Assembly (NCBI RefSeq): GCF_002217405.1
Contig: NZ_MUHE01000021.1
Span: 1 to 51,796, forward strand
DNA: 51,796 nucleotides
DNA from: Flavobacterium psychrophilum DSM 3660 = ATCC 49418
GTDB lineage: Bacteria > Bacteroidota > Bacteroidia > Flavobacteriales > Flavobacteriaceae
Direction of reading: 5' to 3'
Shown here: positions 40,450 to 48,224 of the stretch, piece by piece
How the letters are laid out: each line of letters starts with the position of its first letter
Position numbering within the stretch: position 1 is the stretch's first letter
The notes under the pieces: model-generated
Database searches by the model: none
What the model was told of the DNA's origin: nothing
The model's input: only the letters and a program-made list of their open reading frames with translations
Translations under genes and position numbers: made by a program

Positions 40450-41595
40450 ATGGTATTCGATTTTTTACAACCATTAGACGAATTTTTTTTAGAATTCATT
40501 CAACGATTGTCACCCCAAACGTTGGGTAAGAACGTTGTTTTTCATACAAATACAGAATTTCCAAACCTCGAAAAGGTGTCAATCGCAATTATTGGTGTTT
40601 TAGAAAATAGGGGGTTGGGCGATACAAACGAAATAGTAGATCTGTCAAACATAAGGAAAGAGTTTTACAGTCTGTTTGTAGGTAATTGGCAAACACAAAT
40701 TGTCGATCTAGGTAACATCGCAGCAGGAGAGTCGTTAGAGGATACTTATTATGTTCTAAAAACCGCTATGGCGCAACTTATTAAAAATAAAATTATTCCT
40801 GTTATTATAGGCGGTTCGCAAGATTTAACATATCCCATGTATAGGTCTTACGACTTGTTAGAACAAATGGTTAACGTGGTTTCAATAGATAGTAAATTCG
40901 ATTTTGCACGAGAAAACAGCTTCCAATCTGAATCATATTTAACAAAAATGATTGTCGAAGAGCCAAATAATTTATTTAATTATAGTAACATAGGTTTTCA
41001 AACCTATTTTAATCCGCAGGAAGAAATAGATTTAATCGAAAAATTATATTTTGATGCCTATCGTTTGGGTGAAGTATGTAGCAATCCAACAATTTCAGAG
41101 CCTGTTTTTCGTGATGCAGACTTGGTTAGTGTCGATTTGTTGTCGGTAAAATCTTCAGATTCAGGTAATTTCACTACATTTGTACCCAACGGTTTTTCAG
41201 GTAAAGAAATTTGTTCTTTATCAAGATATGCCGGAATTAGCGATAAGGTGAGTAGTTTCGGGGTTTTTAATCACAAAAACACAAAGCAAGAATCAGTTTT
41301 AATAGCTCAAATAATATGGTATTTTATAGAAGGATTTCATTTCCGGTCTAACGAATATCCGTTTGGTACAAAAGAAGATTATATTAAATATATAGTAACT
41401 TTAGAAGAAGAACTTATTTTTTATAAGAGCAATATTACAGAAAGATGGTGGATCGAAATACCATTTATTTCAATGCAAAACAATAAGTTGAAGAAATCTA
41501 CGTTATTGCCTTGCGTATATGAAGATTATTTAGCCGCGTGTGCAGGCGAAGTACCAGAAAGATGGTGGAAAGCACAAAGAAAAAACATCATTTAA
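40450..41595 (+). CDS. Ureohydrolase (arginase/formimidoylglutamase)-like protein, degenerate
   Basis: A 381-residue protein with an arginase-type fold by position of its blocks: IPVIIGGSQDLTYPMY (about 117-132), NVVSIDSKFDF (142-152) and ADLVSVDLLSVKSSD (223-237). Family members need GGDHS, DAHxD and DxD-x-x-DP to bind two Mn(II) ions. Here the corresponding His become Gln and Lys, and the third motif keeps only one Asp, so catalysis is unlikely. Such genes are, as I recall, conserved ahead of gldK in flavobacteria. It starts 3 nt after topA and may be co-transcribed with it. A promoter lies between it and gldK. Confidence 0.82.
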   Translation: MVFDFLQPLDEFFLEFIQRLSPQTLGKNVVFHTNTEFPNLEKVSIAIIGVLENRGLGDTNEIVDLSNIRKEFYSLFVGNWQTQIVDLGNIAAGESLEDTYYVLKTAMAQLIKNKIIPVIIGGSQDLTYPMYRSYDLLEQMVNVVSIDSKFDFARENSFQSESYLTKMIVEEPNNLFNYSNIGFQTYFNPQEEIDLIEKLYFDAYRLGEVCSNPTISEPVFRDADLVSVDLLSVKSSDSGNFTTFVPNGFSGKEICSLSRYAGISDKVSSFGVFNHKNTKQESVLIAQIIWYFIEGFHFRSNEYPFGTKEDYIKYIVTLEEELIFYKSNITERWWIEIPFISMQNNKLKKSTLLPCVYEDYLAACAGEVPERWWKAQRKNII

Positions 41596-41666
41596 GTTTT
41601 TAATCGCATAAAATATAGCAAAAAACAACTATTTTCAATTTTTTTAAGGTTTTTTTAATAAAAAAA

Positions 41667-41697
41667 TTGTTTTTTTGAAAATAAATAAATAGGTTTA
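41667..41697 (+). promoter_or_regulatory. Promoter of the gldKLMN operon
   Basis: TTG (41667-41669), 20 nt, then TAGGTTTA (41690-41697): one mismatch to TAnnTTTG. It ends 41 nt before the preferred gldK ATG. Confidence 0.55.
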
Positions 41698-41738
41698 CGC
41701 CCTTAAAAGATATGAATATATACTTAACCCAAATTTAT

Positions 41739-43133
41739 ATGAAGAAGTTCATTTTATTAGCAGTACTGGTTTCATTTTTATACAGCTGCGGTTCAGGAGA
41801 CAAAGGAGAGCTTGTAGGAGTTAAAGGTAAAGCTTGGCATACTGAAAAGCCTTTTGGTATGACGTTAGTGCCTGGTGGTGCTTTTATCATGGGTAAATCC
41901 GATGACGATTTAGCGAATGTACAAGATGCTCCAACTAAAACAGTTACTGTTCGTTCGTTTTATATGGATGAAACGGAAATTACAAATAGTGAATACAGAC
42001 AGTTTGTGTACTGGGTCAGAGATTCTATTGTTAGAACGCGCTTAGCGGTTTTAGCAGATGAATTAGGAGAAAAAAATGACTCTAAATCTAAGTCTTCTAA
42101 AAAAGGAGGAAGTATAGCTGATTACGCATTTGTTGATGCAGATACTACAAATATGAGTGTGTATGATAAATATATGTACGATAATTATTACAGTGTTGGT
42201 TCTGGTGATGATCCTTATGCAGGAAGAAAGTTAAATCATAAAGTAGATTTAAAATGGAAGACAGGTCAGTATCCAGATGCACATTATGCTGAAGTCATGG
42301 ATTCTATGTATATTCCTTCTGAAGAAGCTTATAACGGTTTGAGAACTATAGATGTTGATAAATTAAAATTTCGTTACTCTTGGATGGATATTCAGGCGGC
42401 AGCTAAAGCGAAAAAAGGGAAGCGTAAAGAATTTATACGCAAAGAAGAAGTTAAAATTTATCCTGACACAACCGTTTGGATTAAAGATTTTGCTTATTCT
42501 TATAATGAGCCAATGCATAATGATTATTTCTGGCACCAAGCGTATAGTCAGTATCCAGTAGTAGGTGTGTCGTGGAAGCAAGCTAAAGCATTTTGTGCTT
42601 GGAGAACTTTATTTAAAAACTCGTTTGTTAAAAAACAAAAAGGAAGAGATTTAATAAATAGTTTCCGTTTACCAACAGAAGCTGAGTGGGAATATGCTGC
42701 TCGTGGTGGTATAGAATCTGGGACTTATCCTTGGGGAGGACCTTATGCTAGAAATGATAGAGGTTGTTATTTAGCAAACTTTAAGCCAAGTCGTGGGGAT
42801 TATGCAGCTGATCAAGCGTTGTATACTCTTGAAGCCCAATCTTATGAGCCAAATGATTATAATTTATATAATATGTCAGGTAATGTTGCAGAATGGACGG
42901 ATTCGTCTTATGATCCCGCAGCTTACGAATATGTTTCTACAATGAATCCAAATGTAAATGATGTTAAGAACATGCGTAAAGTAACACGTGGTGGTTCTTG
43001 GAAAGATGTTGCGTATTACTTGCAAGTAGGTACTCGTGATTTCGAATATGCAGATTCTGCAAGAAGTTATATCGGATTCCGTACATTACAAGATTATATG
43101 GGAACTGATGCAACAGGAAACGCAGGAAAATAA
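41739..43133 (+). CDS. gldK: Gliding motility / type IX secretion lipoprotein GldK
   Basis: GldK is an outer-membrane lipoprotein of the T9SS that forms a periplasmic ring with GldN (PorK/PorN in Porphyromonas). From the ATG at 41739 it has 464 residues, and an upstream in-frame ATG at 41712 is less likely because the signal peptide MKKFILLAVLVSFLYSC (lipid Cys17) starts at the second. The mature part is an FGE/sulfatase-modifying-factor fold: PFGMTLVPGGAFIMGKSDDD, RSFYMDETEITNSEYRQFV, FRLPTEAEWEYAARGG, YNLYNMSGNVAEWTDSS and VTRGGSWKDVAYY. First of gldKLMN. Confidence 0.95.
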   Translation: MKKFILLAVLVSFLYSCGSGDKGELVGVKGKAWHTEKPFGMTLVPGGAFIMGKSDDDLANVQDAPTKTVTVRSFYMDETEITNSEYRQFVYWVRDSIVRTRLAVLADELGEKNDSKSKSSKKGGSIADYAFVDADTTNMSVYDKYMYDNYYSVGSGDDPYAGRKLNHKVDLKWKTGQYPDAHYAEVMDSMYIPSEEAYNGLRTIDVDKLKFRYSWMDIQAAAKAKKGKRKEFIRKEEVKIYPDTTVWIKDFAYSYNEPMHNDYFWHQAYSQYPVVGVSWKQAKAFCAWRTLFKNSFVKKQKGRDLINSFRLPTEAEWEYAARGGIESGTYPWGGPYARNDRGCYLANFKPSRGDYAADQALYTLEAQSYEPNDYNLYNMSGNVAEWTDSSYDPAAYEYVSTMNPNVNDVKNMRKVTRGGSWKDVAYYLQVGTRDFEYADSARSYIGFRTLQDYMGTDATGNAGK

Positions 43134-43183
43134 TTAATTAACCAAACTTTATTTTATATTTAACTTAACTAAATTTTATTATT

Positions 43184-43834
43184 ATGGCAATTTTAAGCAA
43201 AAAAACAATGAACTTCGCTTACGGTATGGGAGCGGCAGTGGTAATTATTGGAGCATTATTCAAAATTACTCACTTTGAAATAGGACCTTTAACTGGTACT
43301 GTTATGTTATCCGTAGGGTTATTAACTGAGGCAGCAATTTTTGCTTTATCTGCGTTTGAACCAGTTGAGCATGATTTAGATTGGTCATTAGTTTATCCAG
43401 AATTAGCTGGCGGAGCAGCTTCTGCTAAGAAGAAAGAAGTAAAAGAAGTAAAAGAAGACACACAAGGATTATTGTCTCAAAAATTAGATGCAATGTTAAA
43501 AGAGGCTAAAATTGACGGAGAATTAATGTCAAGTTTAGGAAATAGTATAAAAAATTTCGAAGGTGCTGCAAAAGCAATCTCACCTACTGTAGATTCTATG
43601 GCTGGTCAAAAGAAATATGCTGAAGAAATGACTATGGCAGCAGCTCAAATGGAGTCATTAAATAGCTTATATAAAGTACAGTTAGAAAGCGCTACTCGTA
43701 ATGCGCAAGCAAACAGCGAAATAGCAGATAACGCTTCTAAATTGAAAGAGCAAATGCAGTCTATGACTTCTAATATAGCTTCTTTAAATAACGTTTATGG
43801 TGGTATGCTTTCTGCTATGAGTAACAAAGGATAA
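43184..43834 (+). CDS. gldL: T9SS motor inner-membrane protein GldL
   Basis: GldL forms the proton-driven motor with GldM. The 216-residue protein has two transmembrane helices near residues 12-30 and 36-58 and a cytoplasmic C-terminal half with predicted coiled coil. The residues reported as important in Flavobacterium johnsoniae GldL are all at the expected positions: Lys27, His30, Glu49 (in LLTEAAIF) and Glu59. So the motor looks intact. It lies 50 nt after gldK and 47 nt before gldM, and is co-transcribed with them. Confidence 0.95.
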   Translation: MAILSKKTMNFAYGMGAAVVIIGALFKITHFEIGPLTGTVMLSVGLLTEAAIFALSAFEPVEHDLDWSLVYPELAGGAASAKKKEVKEVKEDTQGLLSQKLDAMLKEAKIDGELMSSLGNSIKNFEGAAKAISPTVDSMAGQKKYAEEMTMAAAQMESLNSLYKVQLESATRNAQANSEIADNASKLKEQMQSMTSNIASLNNVYGGMLSAMSNKG

Positions 43835-43881
43835 TTAGTTTTTAACTAAATTTATTTACTAACAAAACTAATTTAAAAAAA

Positions 43882-45411
43882 ATGGCAGGAGGAAAATTAA
43901 CCCCTAGACAGAAGATGATTAACCTGATGTATCTGGTTTTTATCGCAATGTTGGCAATGAATATGTCCAAAGAAGTATTATCAGCTTTTGGATTAATGAA
44001 CGAAAAATTTGAAGGTGCGAATACTTCTTCTGATGCGATGAATGCGCAAATGCTAACTTCGTTAGACTCAAAAGCGGCAGAAGCTAAAGGAGAGTTTTTA
44101 GTGGCCTCTCAAACAGCTCATCGAGTAGAAGGAATTACTAAAAAATTCTATGACTACATAGCAACACTTAAAGGAACTGTTCTTGAGGGTGTTGAAAAAG
44201 ATAAAGAGACTGGAAAATTACCTTACGAAGCAATGGATAAAGGTGATAATATTGACAATGCTTGGTTCGTAGGTGAGGGGTATTCTCCTAAAGGAAAAGA
44301 AATTGTTGCTACTATCGAAAAATATAAAGCAGACATGAAAGCGGCTTGTCCGGATAAAAAATATGCAAATATTATATCTGAAATTGCTAACAAATTTGAT
44401 TTGTCTGATGTAGCTAATAAAGATGGTGTTAAGATTAAATACCTTGAGTATCATTTTGATAAATTCCCTGCAGTTGCTTCTTTAGCAAAATTATCTGCTT
44501 GGCAAAGTGATGTTAAGAAAGCAGAATCTGATGTGTATAGTGCTGCTTTAGGAAAAGCGGCAGTTGCGGCAGCTTCTTATAGTAATTATCAAGCTATTGT
44601 AGTTTTAGAAAAAAACGCTTATTTTCAAGGGGAAACTGTAAAAGGTAAAGTTGTTTTAGGTCGTTATGACGAAAACACTAAGCCAACATCTTTTCAAGGT
44701 CCTGGTAGATTAGAAAATGGTCAGGCTGTAATTTCATTAACCGCTGGTTCTGTTGGTGAGCAAAAAATTAATGGTCAATTTACTTTCTTAGAAGATGGTA
44801 AGACAATTCCATTAAAATTTGCTGGTAATTATGTTGTTGTGCCTCGTCCTAACTCTGCTACAATTTCTGCAGATAAAATAAATGTTGTTTACCGTGGTGT
44901 ACCTAACCCAATGACAATCTCATTTGCTGGAGTAGCTAATAATAAAGTACACGCATCTGCTGCAGGTATGTCTGGTAGCGATGGGAAATATGTATTAAGA
45001 GCTGGTGCTGGAACTTCTGTTATGATTAATGTAACTGCAACTTTGCCTGATGGTAAAGCTGTTTCTGACAAAAAAGAATTCCGTATCAAAGGTTTGCCTG
45101 CTCCAACTGGAAAAATACGTGGTGAGGTAGCTGCAAAAGGTCAAAAAAGTAATTTAGAGTCTTGTACAGTATCTGCAGTAATGGAAGATTTCGATTTTCC
45201 AGTCACTGTAAATGTTACACAATTTAATATCAAAGTACCTGGACAACCTACAATAGTTGTTTCTGGAAGCAAAATGGATAGCAGAGCAAGATCTGCAATT
45301 GCTAAAGCAACTAGAGGAGATGTAGTGGTTATTTCTGAAATTAAAGCTAGCTTCTCTGGAATAGACCAAGTTGCAAAAAGAGTTTCAACTTGTACATACG
45401 AAGTACAATAA
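43882..45411 (+). CDS. gldM: T9SS motor protein GldM
   Basis: A 509-residue inner-membrane protein with one N-terminal transmembrane helix (MINLMYLVFIAMLAMNM, about residues 12-28), which packs inside the GldL pentamer, and a long periplasmic part with four domains that reach the GldK-GldN ring. The start MAGGKLTPRQKMINLMYLVFIAMLAMNMSKEVLSAFGLMNEKFE is highly conserved in this family. The periplasmic part shows the strand-rich KNAYFQGETVKGKVVLGRYD and INVVYRGVPNPMTISFAGVANN regions of the later domains. It couples the proton motive force to secretion and gliding. Confidence 0.95.
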   Translation: MAGGKLTPRQKMINLMYLVFIAMLAMNMSKEVLSAFGLMNEKFEGANTSSDAMNAQMLTSLDSKAAEAKGEFLVASQTAHRVEGITKKFYDYIATLKGTVLEGVEKDKETGKLPYEAMDKGDNIDNAWFVGEGYSPKGKEIVATIEKYKADMKAACPDKKYANIISEIANKFDLSDVANKDGVKIKYLEYHFDKFPAVASLAKLSAWQSDVKKAESDVYSAALGKAAVAAASYSNYQAIVVLEKNAYFQGETVKGKVVLGRYDENTKPTSFQGPGRLENGQAVISLTAGSVGEQKINGQFTFLEDGKTIPLKFAGNYVVVPRPNSATISADKINVVYRGVPNPMTISFAGVANNKVHASAAGMSGSDGKYVLRAGAGTSVMINVTATLPDGKAVSDKKEFRIKGLPAPTGKIRGEVAAKGQKSNLESCTVSAVMEDFDFPVTVNVTQFNIKVPGQPTIVVSGSKMDSRARSAIAKATRGDVVVISEIKASFSGIDQVAKRVSTCTYEVQ

Positions 45412-45460
45412 TAGTTTAAGAATTTCGTTTTAGTTCTATAAACTTTACAATTATAAAATT

Positions 45461-46465
45461 ATGAATTGGAGAAATTTATTAGTAGTTATTATTTTTATTG
45501 CAGGAAGTTCAACTTCTTTTGCACAATCTAACTTGTTGAATGCTAAAAATCCTAAAGAAATTGGATTAAAATCTGCAGCACAACAACTAAAAGATAATGA
45601 CAAACCATTAGAATATGGTTATGTTGATGATAGAGATATTTTAATGTCTAAAAAAACATGGGAAATAATAGATCTTGATGAAAGAATTAACTTTCCTTTG
45701 TATTATCCTATAGATACGTCTAATGTAGGTAGTGATCGTCGTTCATTATACGATGTATTGGTAAAAGGTATTAAATCTGGTAAAATTACCGAAGTATATG
45801 GCGATAGTTATTTTAGAGAAAAGAAAACATTAAAAGATATTAATGCTTCTTTAACTAAAACTGATACTACAGATGCTGGTAGAGAGCAAATGAATGAAGA
45901 TCCACAAGCTTTTAGAACCAGAGTGACTGAAGTGCCTATTTATGAAATGGTTAAAGTTGGTAAAAAAACTAAAAAGAAACAAGTTGGTACAGAAAAGAAA
46001 ACTATTCCTGCTACCAGAACTATTTCTGAAGAGTTTATTAATAAAACTGATTTAGCATCAATAGACGTTTCTGATTATAGAATAGTTGGTTTGTGGTATT
46101 TCGACAAACGTCAATCTGATTTGCGTTACAGAATCTTAGGAATCTGTCCTGTTATTCCTGATGTTTACACCATGGATAAACCAGAAAAAGAATACATCGA
46201 TTTATTTTGGGTTTTTTATCCAGGAGCAAGAGAAATATTACATGAATGGAAAGCATTCAACGATAAAAACTCTGCAATGCCTATTACTTTCGATGATTTG
46301 TTAAACTCACGTCGTTTTAATGCACTGACTTATAAAGAAGAAAACGTATATAATGATAGAGAAATAGTAGATTACATGAAAGACAATTCATTAATGCAAT
46401 TGTTAGAATCTGAAAGAGTAAAAGATAAAGTTCGTAATTTCGAGCAAGATATGTGGAATTACTAA
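45461..46465 (+). CDS. gldN: T9SS ring protein GldN
   Basis: GldN (PorN family) is a periplasmic partner of GldK. The 334 residues begin with a signal peptide (LLVVIIFIAGSSTSFAQ, cleaved after SFA). The mature part has KTWEIIDLDERINFPLYYPIDT, SLYDVLVKGIKSGKITEVYGDSYF and IVGLWYFDKRQSDLRYRILGICPV, then FWVFYPGAREILHEWKAFND, characteristic of the family. It lies 49 nt after gldM and is followed by a strong terminator, ending the operon. The other T9SS genes (sprA, porV and others) are not in the window. Confidence 0.95.
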   Translation: MNWRNLLVVIIFIAGSSTSFAQSNLLNAKNPKEIGLKSAAQQLKDNDKPLEYGYVDDRDILMSKKTWEIIDLDERINFPLYYPIDTSNVGSDRRSLYDVLVKGIKSGKITEVYGDSYFREKKTLKDINASLTKTDTTDAGREQMNEDPQAFRTRVTEVPIYEMVKVGKKTKKKQVGTEKKTIPATRTISEEFINKTDLASIDVSDYRIVGLWYFDKRQSDLRYRILGICPVIPDVYTMDKPEKEYIDLFWVFYPGAREILHEWKAFNDKNSAMPITFDDLLNSRRFNALTYKEENVYNDREIVDYMKDNSLMQLLESERVKDKVRNFEQDMWNY

Positions 46466-46487
46466 TATAAATTTCTCCAATTTAATT

Positions 46488-46520
46488 AAAAAACTCTTAC
46501 CAAATTGGTAAGAGTTTTTT
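46488..46520 (+). terminator. Intrinsic terminator after gldKLMN
   Basis: Stem AAAAAACTCTTACC / GGTAAGAGTTTTTT with a 5-nt loop, 14 bp perfect, 23 nt past gldN and 12 nt before the next ATG. Confidence 0.92.
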
Positions 46521-46531
46521 ACTTTTACAAA

Positions 46532-47578
46532 ATGATTGACTACCTAATTATTGGCTCCGGAATTGCAGGTATTTGTTTTGCAGAAACTGCATTACAAAAT
46601 AATAAGACTATTTTAGTTTTTGATAATGATTCTCAAAACTCCTCAAAAATTGCTGGAGGGATATACAATCCAGTTATATTAAAACGCTTCAGCGAAGTCT
46701 GGAATGCTACAGAACAAGTAAAATTCCTAAATGATTTTTATCCTAAAGTAGAAAAACGGTTAAACATAAAAATAGATTTTAAAATACCAGTTCTGAGAAA
46801 ATTCTTTTCAGTAGAGGAACAAAATAATTGGTTTATCGCTTCCGATAAACCCAATTTAACCCAATTTCTATCTACAAATATTCTCCACAAAACCTATTTA
46901 GGTATCAATTCTCCTTTTGGTTTTGGAAAAGTTTTGCACACAGGTTACCTAGATACAGCACTGCTATTAGCGTCCTATCGCACTTATTTAAACCAAAATA
47001 AAATATATTCTCACGAAAGTTTCAACTATTCAGAATTAACACAACATTCAGATTATATTTCGTATAAAAATATAAAAGCAAAAAACATTATTTTTGCCGA
47101 AGGTTTTGGTTTGCACGCCAATCCGTATTTTAATCATTTGCCATTAGACGGTACAAAAGGAGAGCTCCTTATCATAAAAGCACCAAACTTAAATTTAGAT
47201 TGTATCTTAAATTCTAGCGTTTTTATTTTGCCCTTAGGCAATAATCTCTTTAAAGTGGGCGCTACTTACAACTGGGCAGATAAAACCAATAACCCAACGG
47301 AAGACGGAAAGCAAGAATTGCTAGAAAGAATCAACGAATTGTTAGAGTGTAAATTCGAAATTATTGAACATTTTGCAGGAATTAGACCAACAGTCAAGGA
47401 CAGGCGACCACTTGTAGGGACACACCCCGAATATAAAAACATACACATACTAAACGGATTAGGTACCCGTGGCGTAATGCTTGGGCCATCGTTAGCTCAT
47501 GATTTATGGCAACATATAGAGCACGGAACCCCATTAAATGCAAATAGCAATATTAATCGATTTGATAAAAAAAAGTAG
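46532..47578 (+). CDS. FAD-dependent oxidoreductase (DAO family)
   Basis: 348 residues from the ATG at 46532 (a TTG-initiated extension to 46505 runs into the terminator and is unlikely). The N-terminal dinucleotide-binding fold is YLIIGSGIAGICFAETAL with an acidic VFDND. The C-terminal block is HFAGIRPTVKDRRPLVGTHPEYKNIHILNGLGTRGVMLGPSLA, as in D-amino-acid-oxidase and glycine-oxidase-like enzymes. The middle carries a KGELLIIKAP substrate-domain segment. Substrate unknown. The TAG stop coincides with the first bases of a dispersed repeat element (copy C). Confidence 0.85.
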   Translation: MIDYLIIGSGIAGICFAETALQNNKTILVFDNDSQNSSKIAGGIYNPVILKRFSEVWNATEQVKFLNDFYPKVEKRLNIKIDFKIPVLRKFFSVEEQNNWFIASDKPNLTQFLSTNILHKTYLGINSPFGFGKVLHTGYLDTALLLASYRTYLNQNKIYSHESFNYSELTQHSDYISYKNIKAKNIIFAEGFGLHANPYFNHLPLDGTKGELLIIKAPNLNLDCILNSSVFILPLGNNLFKVGATYNWADKTNNPTEDGKQELLERINELLECKFEIIEHFAGIRPTVKDRRPLVGTHPEYKNIHILNGLGTRGVMLGPSLAHDLWQHIEHGTPLNANSNINRFDKKK

Positions 47579-47712
47579 GAGCACAACATTTTAGTCCAAA
47601 CTACATTTTTCCTGCTATCACTACAATCTGTCATTGCGAAGAATAAAAAATAATAAAACAAACCATTTCTTTATCGCAATAACAGGATTTTCGCTTCTAT
47701 CAGGGCTAAAAT
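47576..47712. repeat. Dispersed intergenic element, copy C
   Basis: It starts TAGGAGC, whose TAG is the stop of the FAD oxidoreductase gene, and ends ATCAGGGCTAAA. Inside are TTTTTCCTGCTATC, then a nested hairpin (TGTCATTGCGAAGAA at 47629-47643 with TTCTTTATCGCAATAACA at 47667-47684) resembling the core arms of the MITE-like element, then GGATTTTCGCTTCTATCAGGGC. It fills the space between convergent genes. Confidence 0.65.
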
Positions 47713-47725
47713 TCAGCAAAAAAGG

Positions 47726-48154
47726 CTATTTCAGCTTTTTTTTCCAATCTTTGTCAAAATGGATAAAGAAATTAATCCAGATATTTCTAGACAAACGCAT
47801 GATAATAGGCATAAACAATACCAACGTAGCACCAATAGACAAAAATGAAACTTTTAGTGTACTACCAAAAACTAAAAAACTAATAACAAAAGCGGCAACA
47901 CTAAACGCAATTCCAATACCATAACTCACATACATTGCACCAAAGAAAAAAGAAGGCTCAATCTTGTATCTCGTCCCACAATGGCTGCAAGTTTCATGCA
48001 TTTTAAAAATATTAGTCAAATGAAACGGATTTTTATCCATATACATACTTTCTTCGTGACATTTAGGACAACTTCCTGTTAAAATGCTATTTAATTTCAA
48101 TCCTTTTTTTAACATTTGCAAAAAAATTAGTTTACCATGATTTTGGTAACGCAA
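47726..48154 (-). CDS. DUF983 family membrane protein
   Basis: 142 residues. Two CxxC pairs, CPKCHEESMY (residues ~25-28) and CSHCGTRY, form a predicted zinc site like a rubredoxin knuckle, followed by EPSFFFGAMYVSYGIGIAF and two transmembrane helices (IGIAFSVAAFVISFLVF and VSFLSIGATLVLFMPIIMRL). This layout is diagnostic of DUF983. The function is not established. The gene is convergent with the FAD oxidoreductase and divergent from the ABC-F gene. Confidence 0.88.
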   Translation of the reverse strand: MRYQNHGKLIFLQMLKKGLKLNSILTGSCPKCHEESMYMDKNPFHLTNIFKMHETCSHCGTRYKIEPSFFFGAMYVSYGIGIAFSVAAFVISFLVFGSTLKVSFLSIGATLVLFMPIIMRLSRNIWINFFIHFDKDWKKKLK

Positions 48155-48224
48155 ATTTAGGATTTATAACACGAATTTAAGTAGTTTTAATCTTAAAATA
48201 TTTCAATCTTTTAATTAAAATTTA

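Noticed and set aside
41712..41738. Upstream ATG as GldK start
   Set aside because: It adds MNIYLTQIY ahead of a complete lipoprotein signal peptide that starts at 41739.
41712..46465. Horizontal transfer of the gld operon
   Set aside because: Base composition and codon use look like the neighbours, and gldKLMN is core to the lineage.
47634..47924. Plus-strand ORF of 96 codons
   Set aside because: Antisense to the DUF983 gene and beginning in repeat copy C; the composition is a shadow of the real gene.
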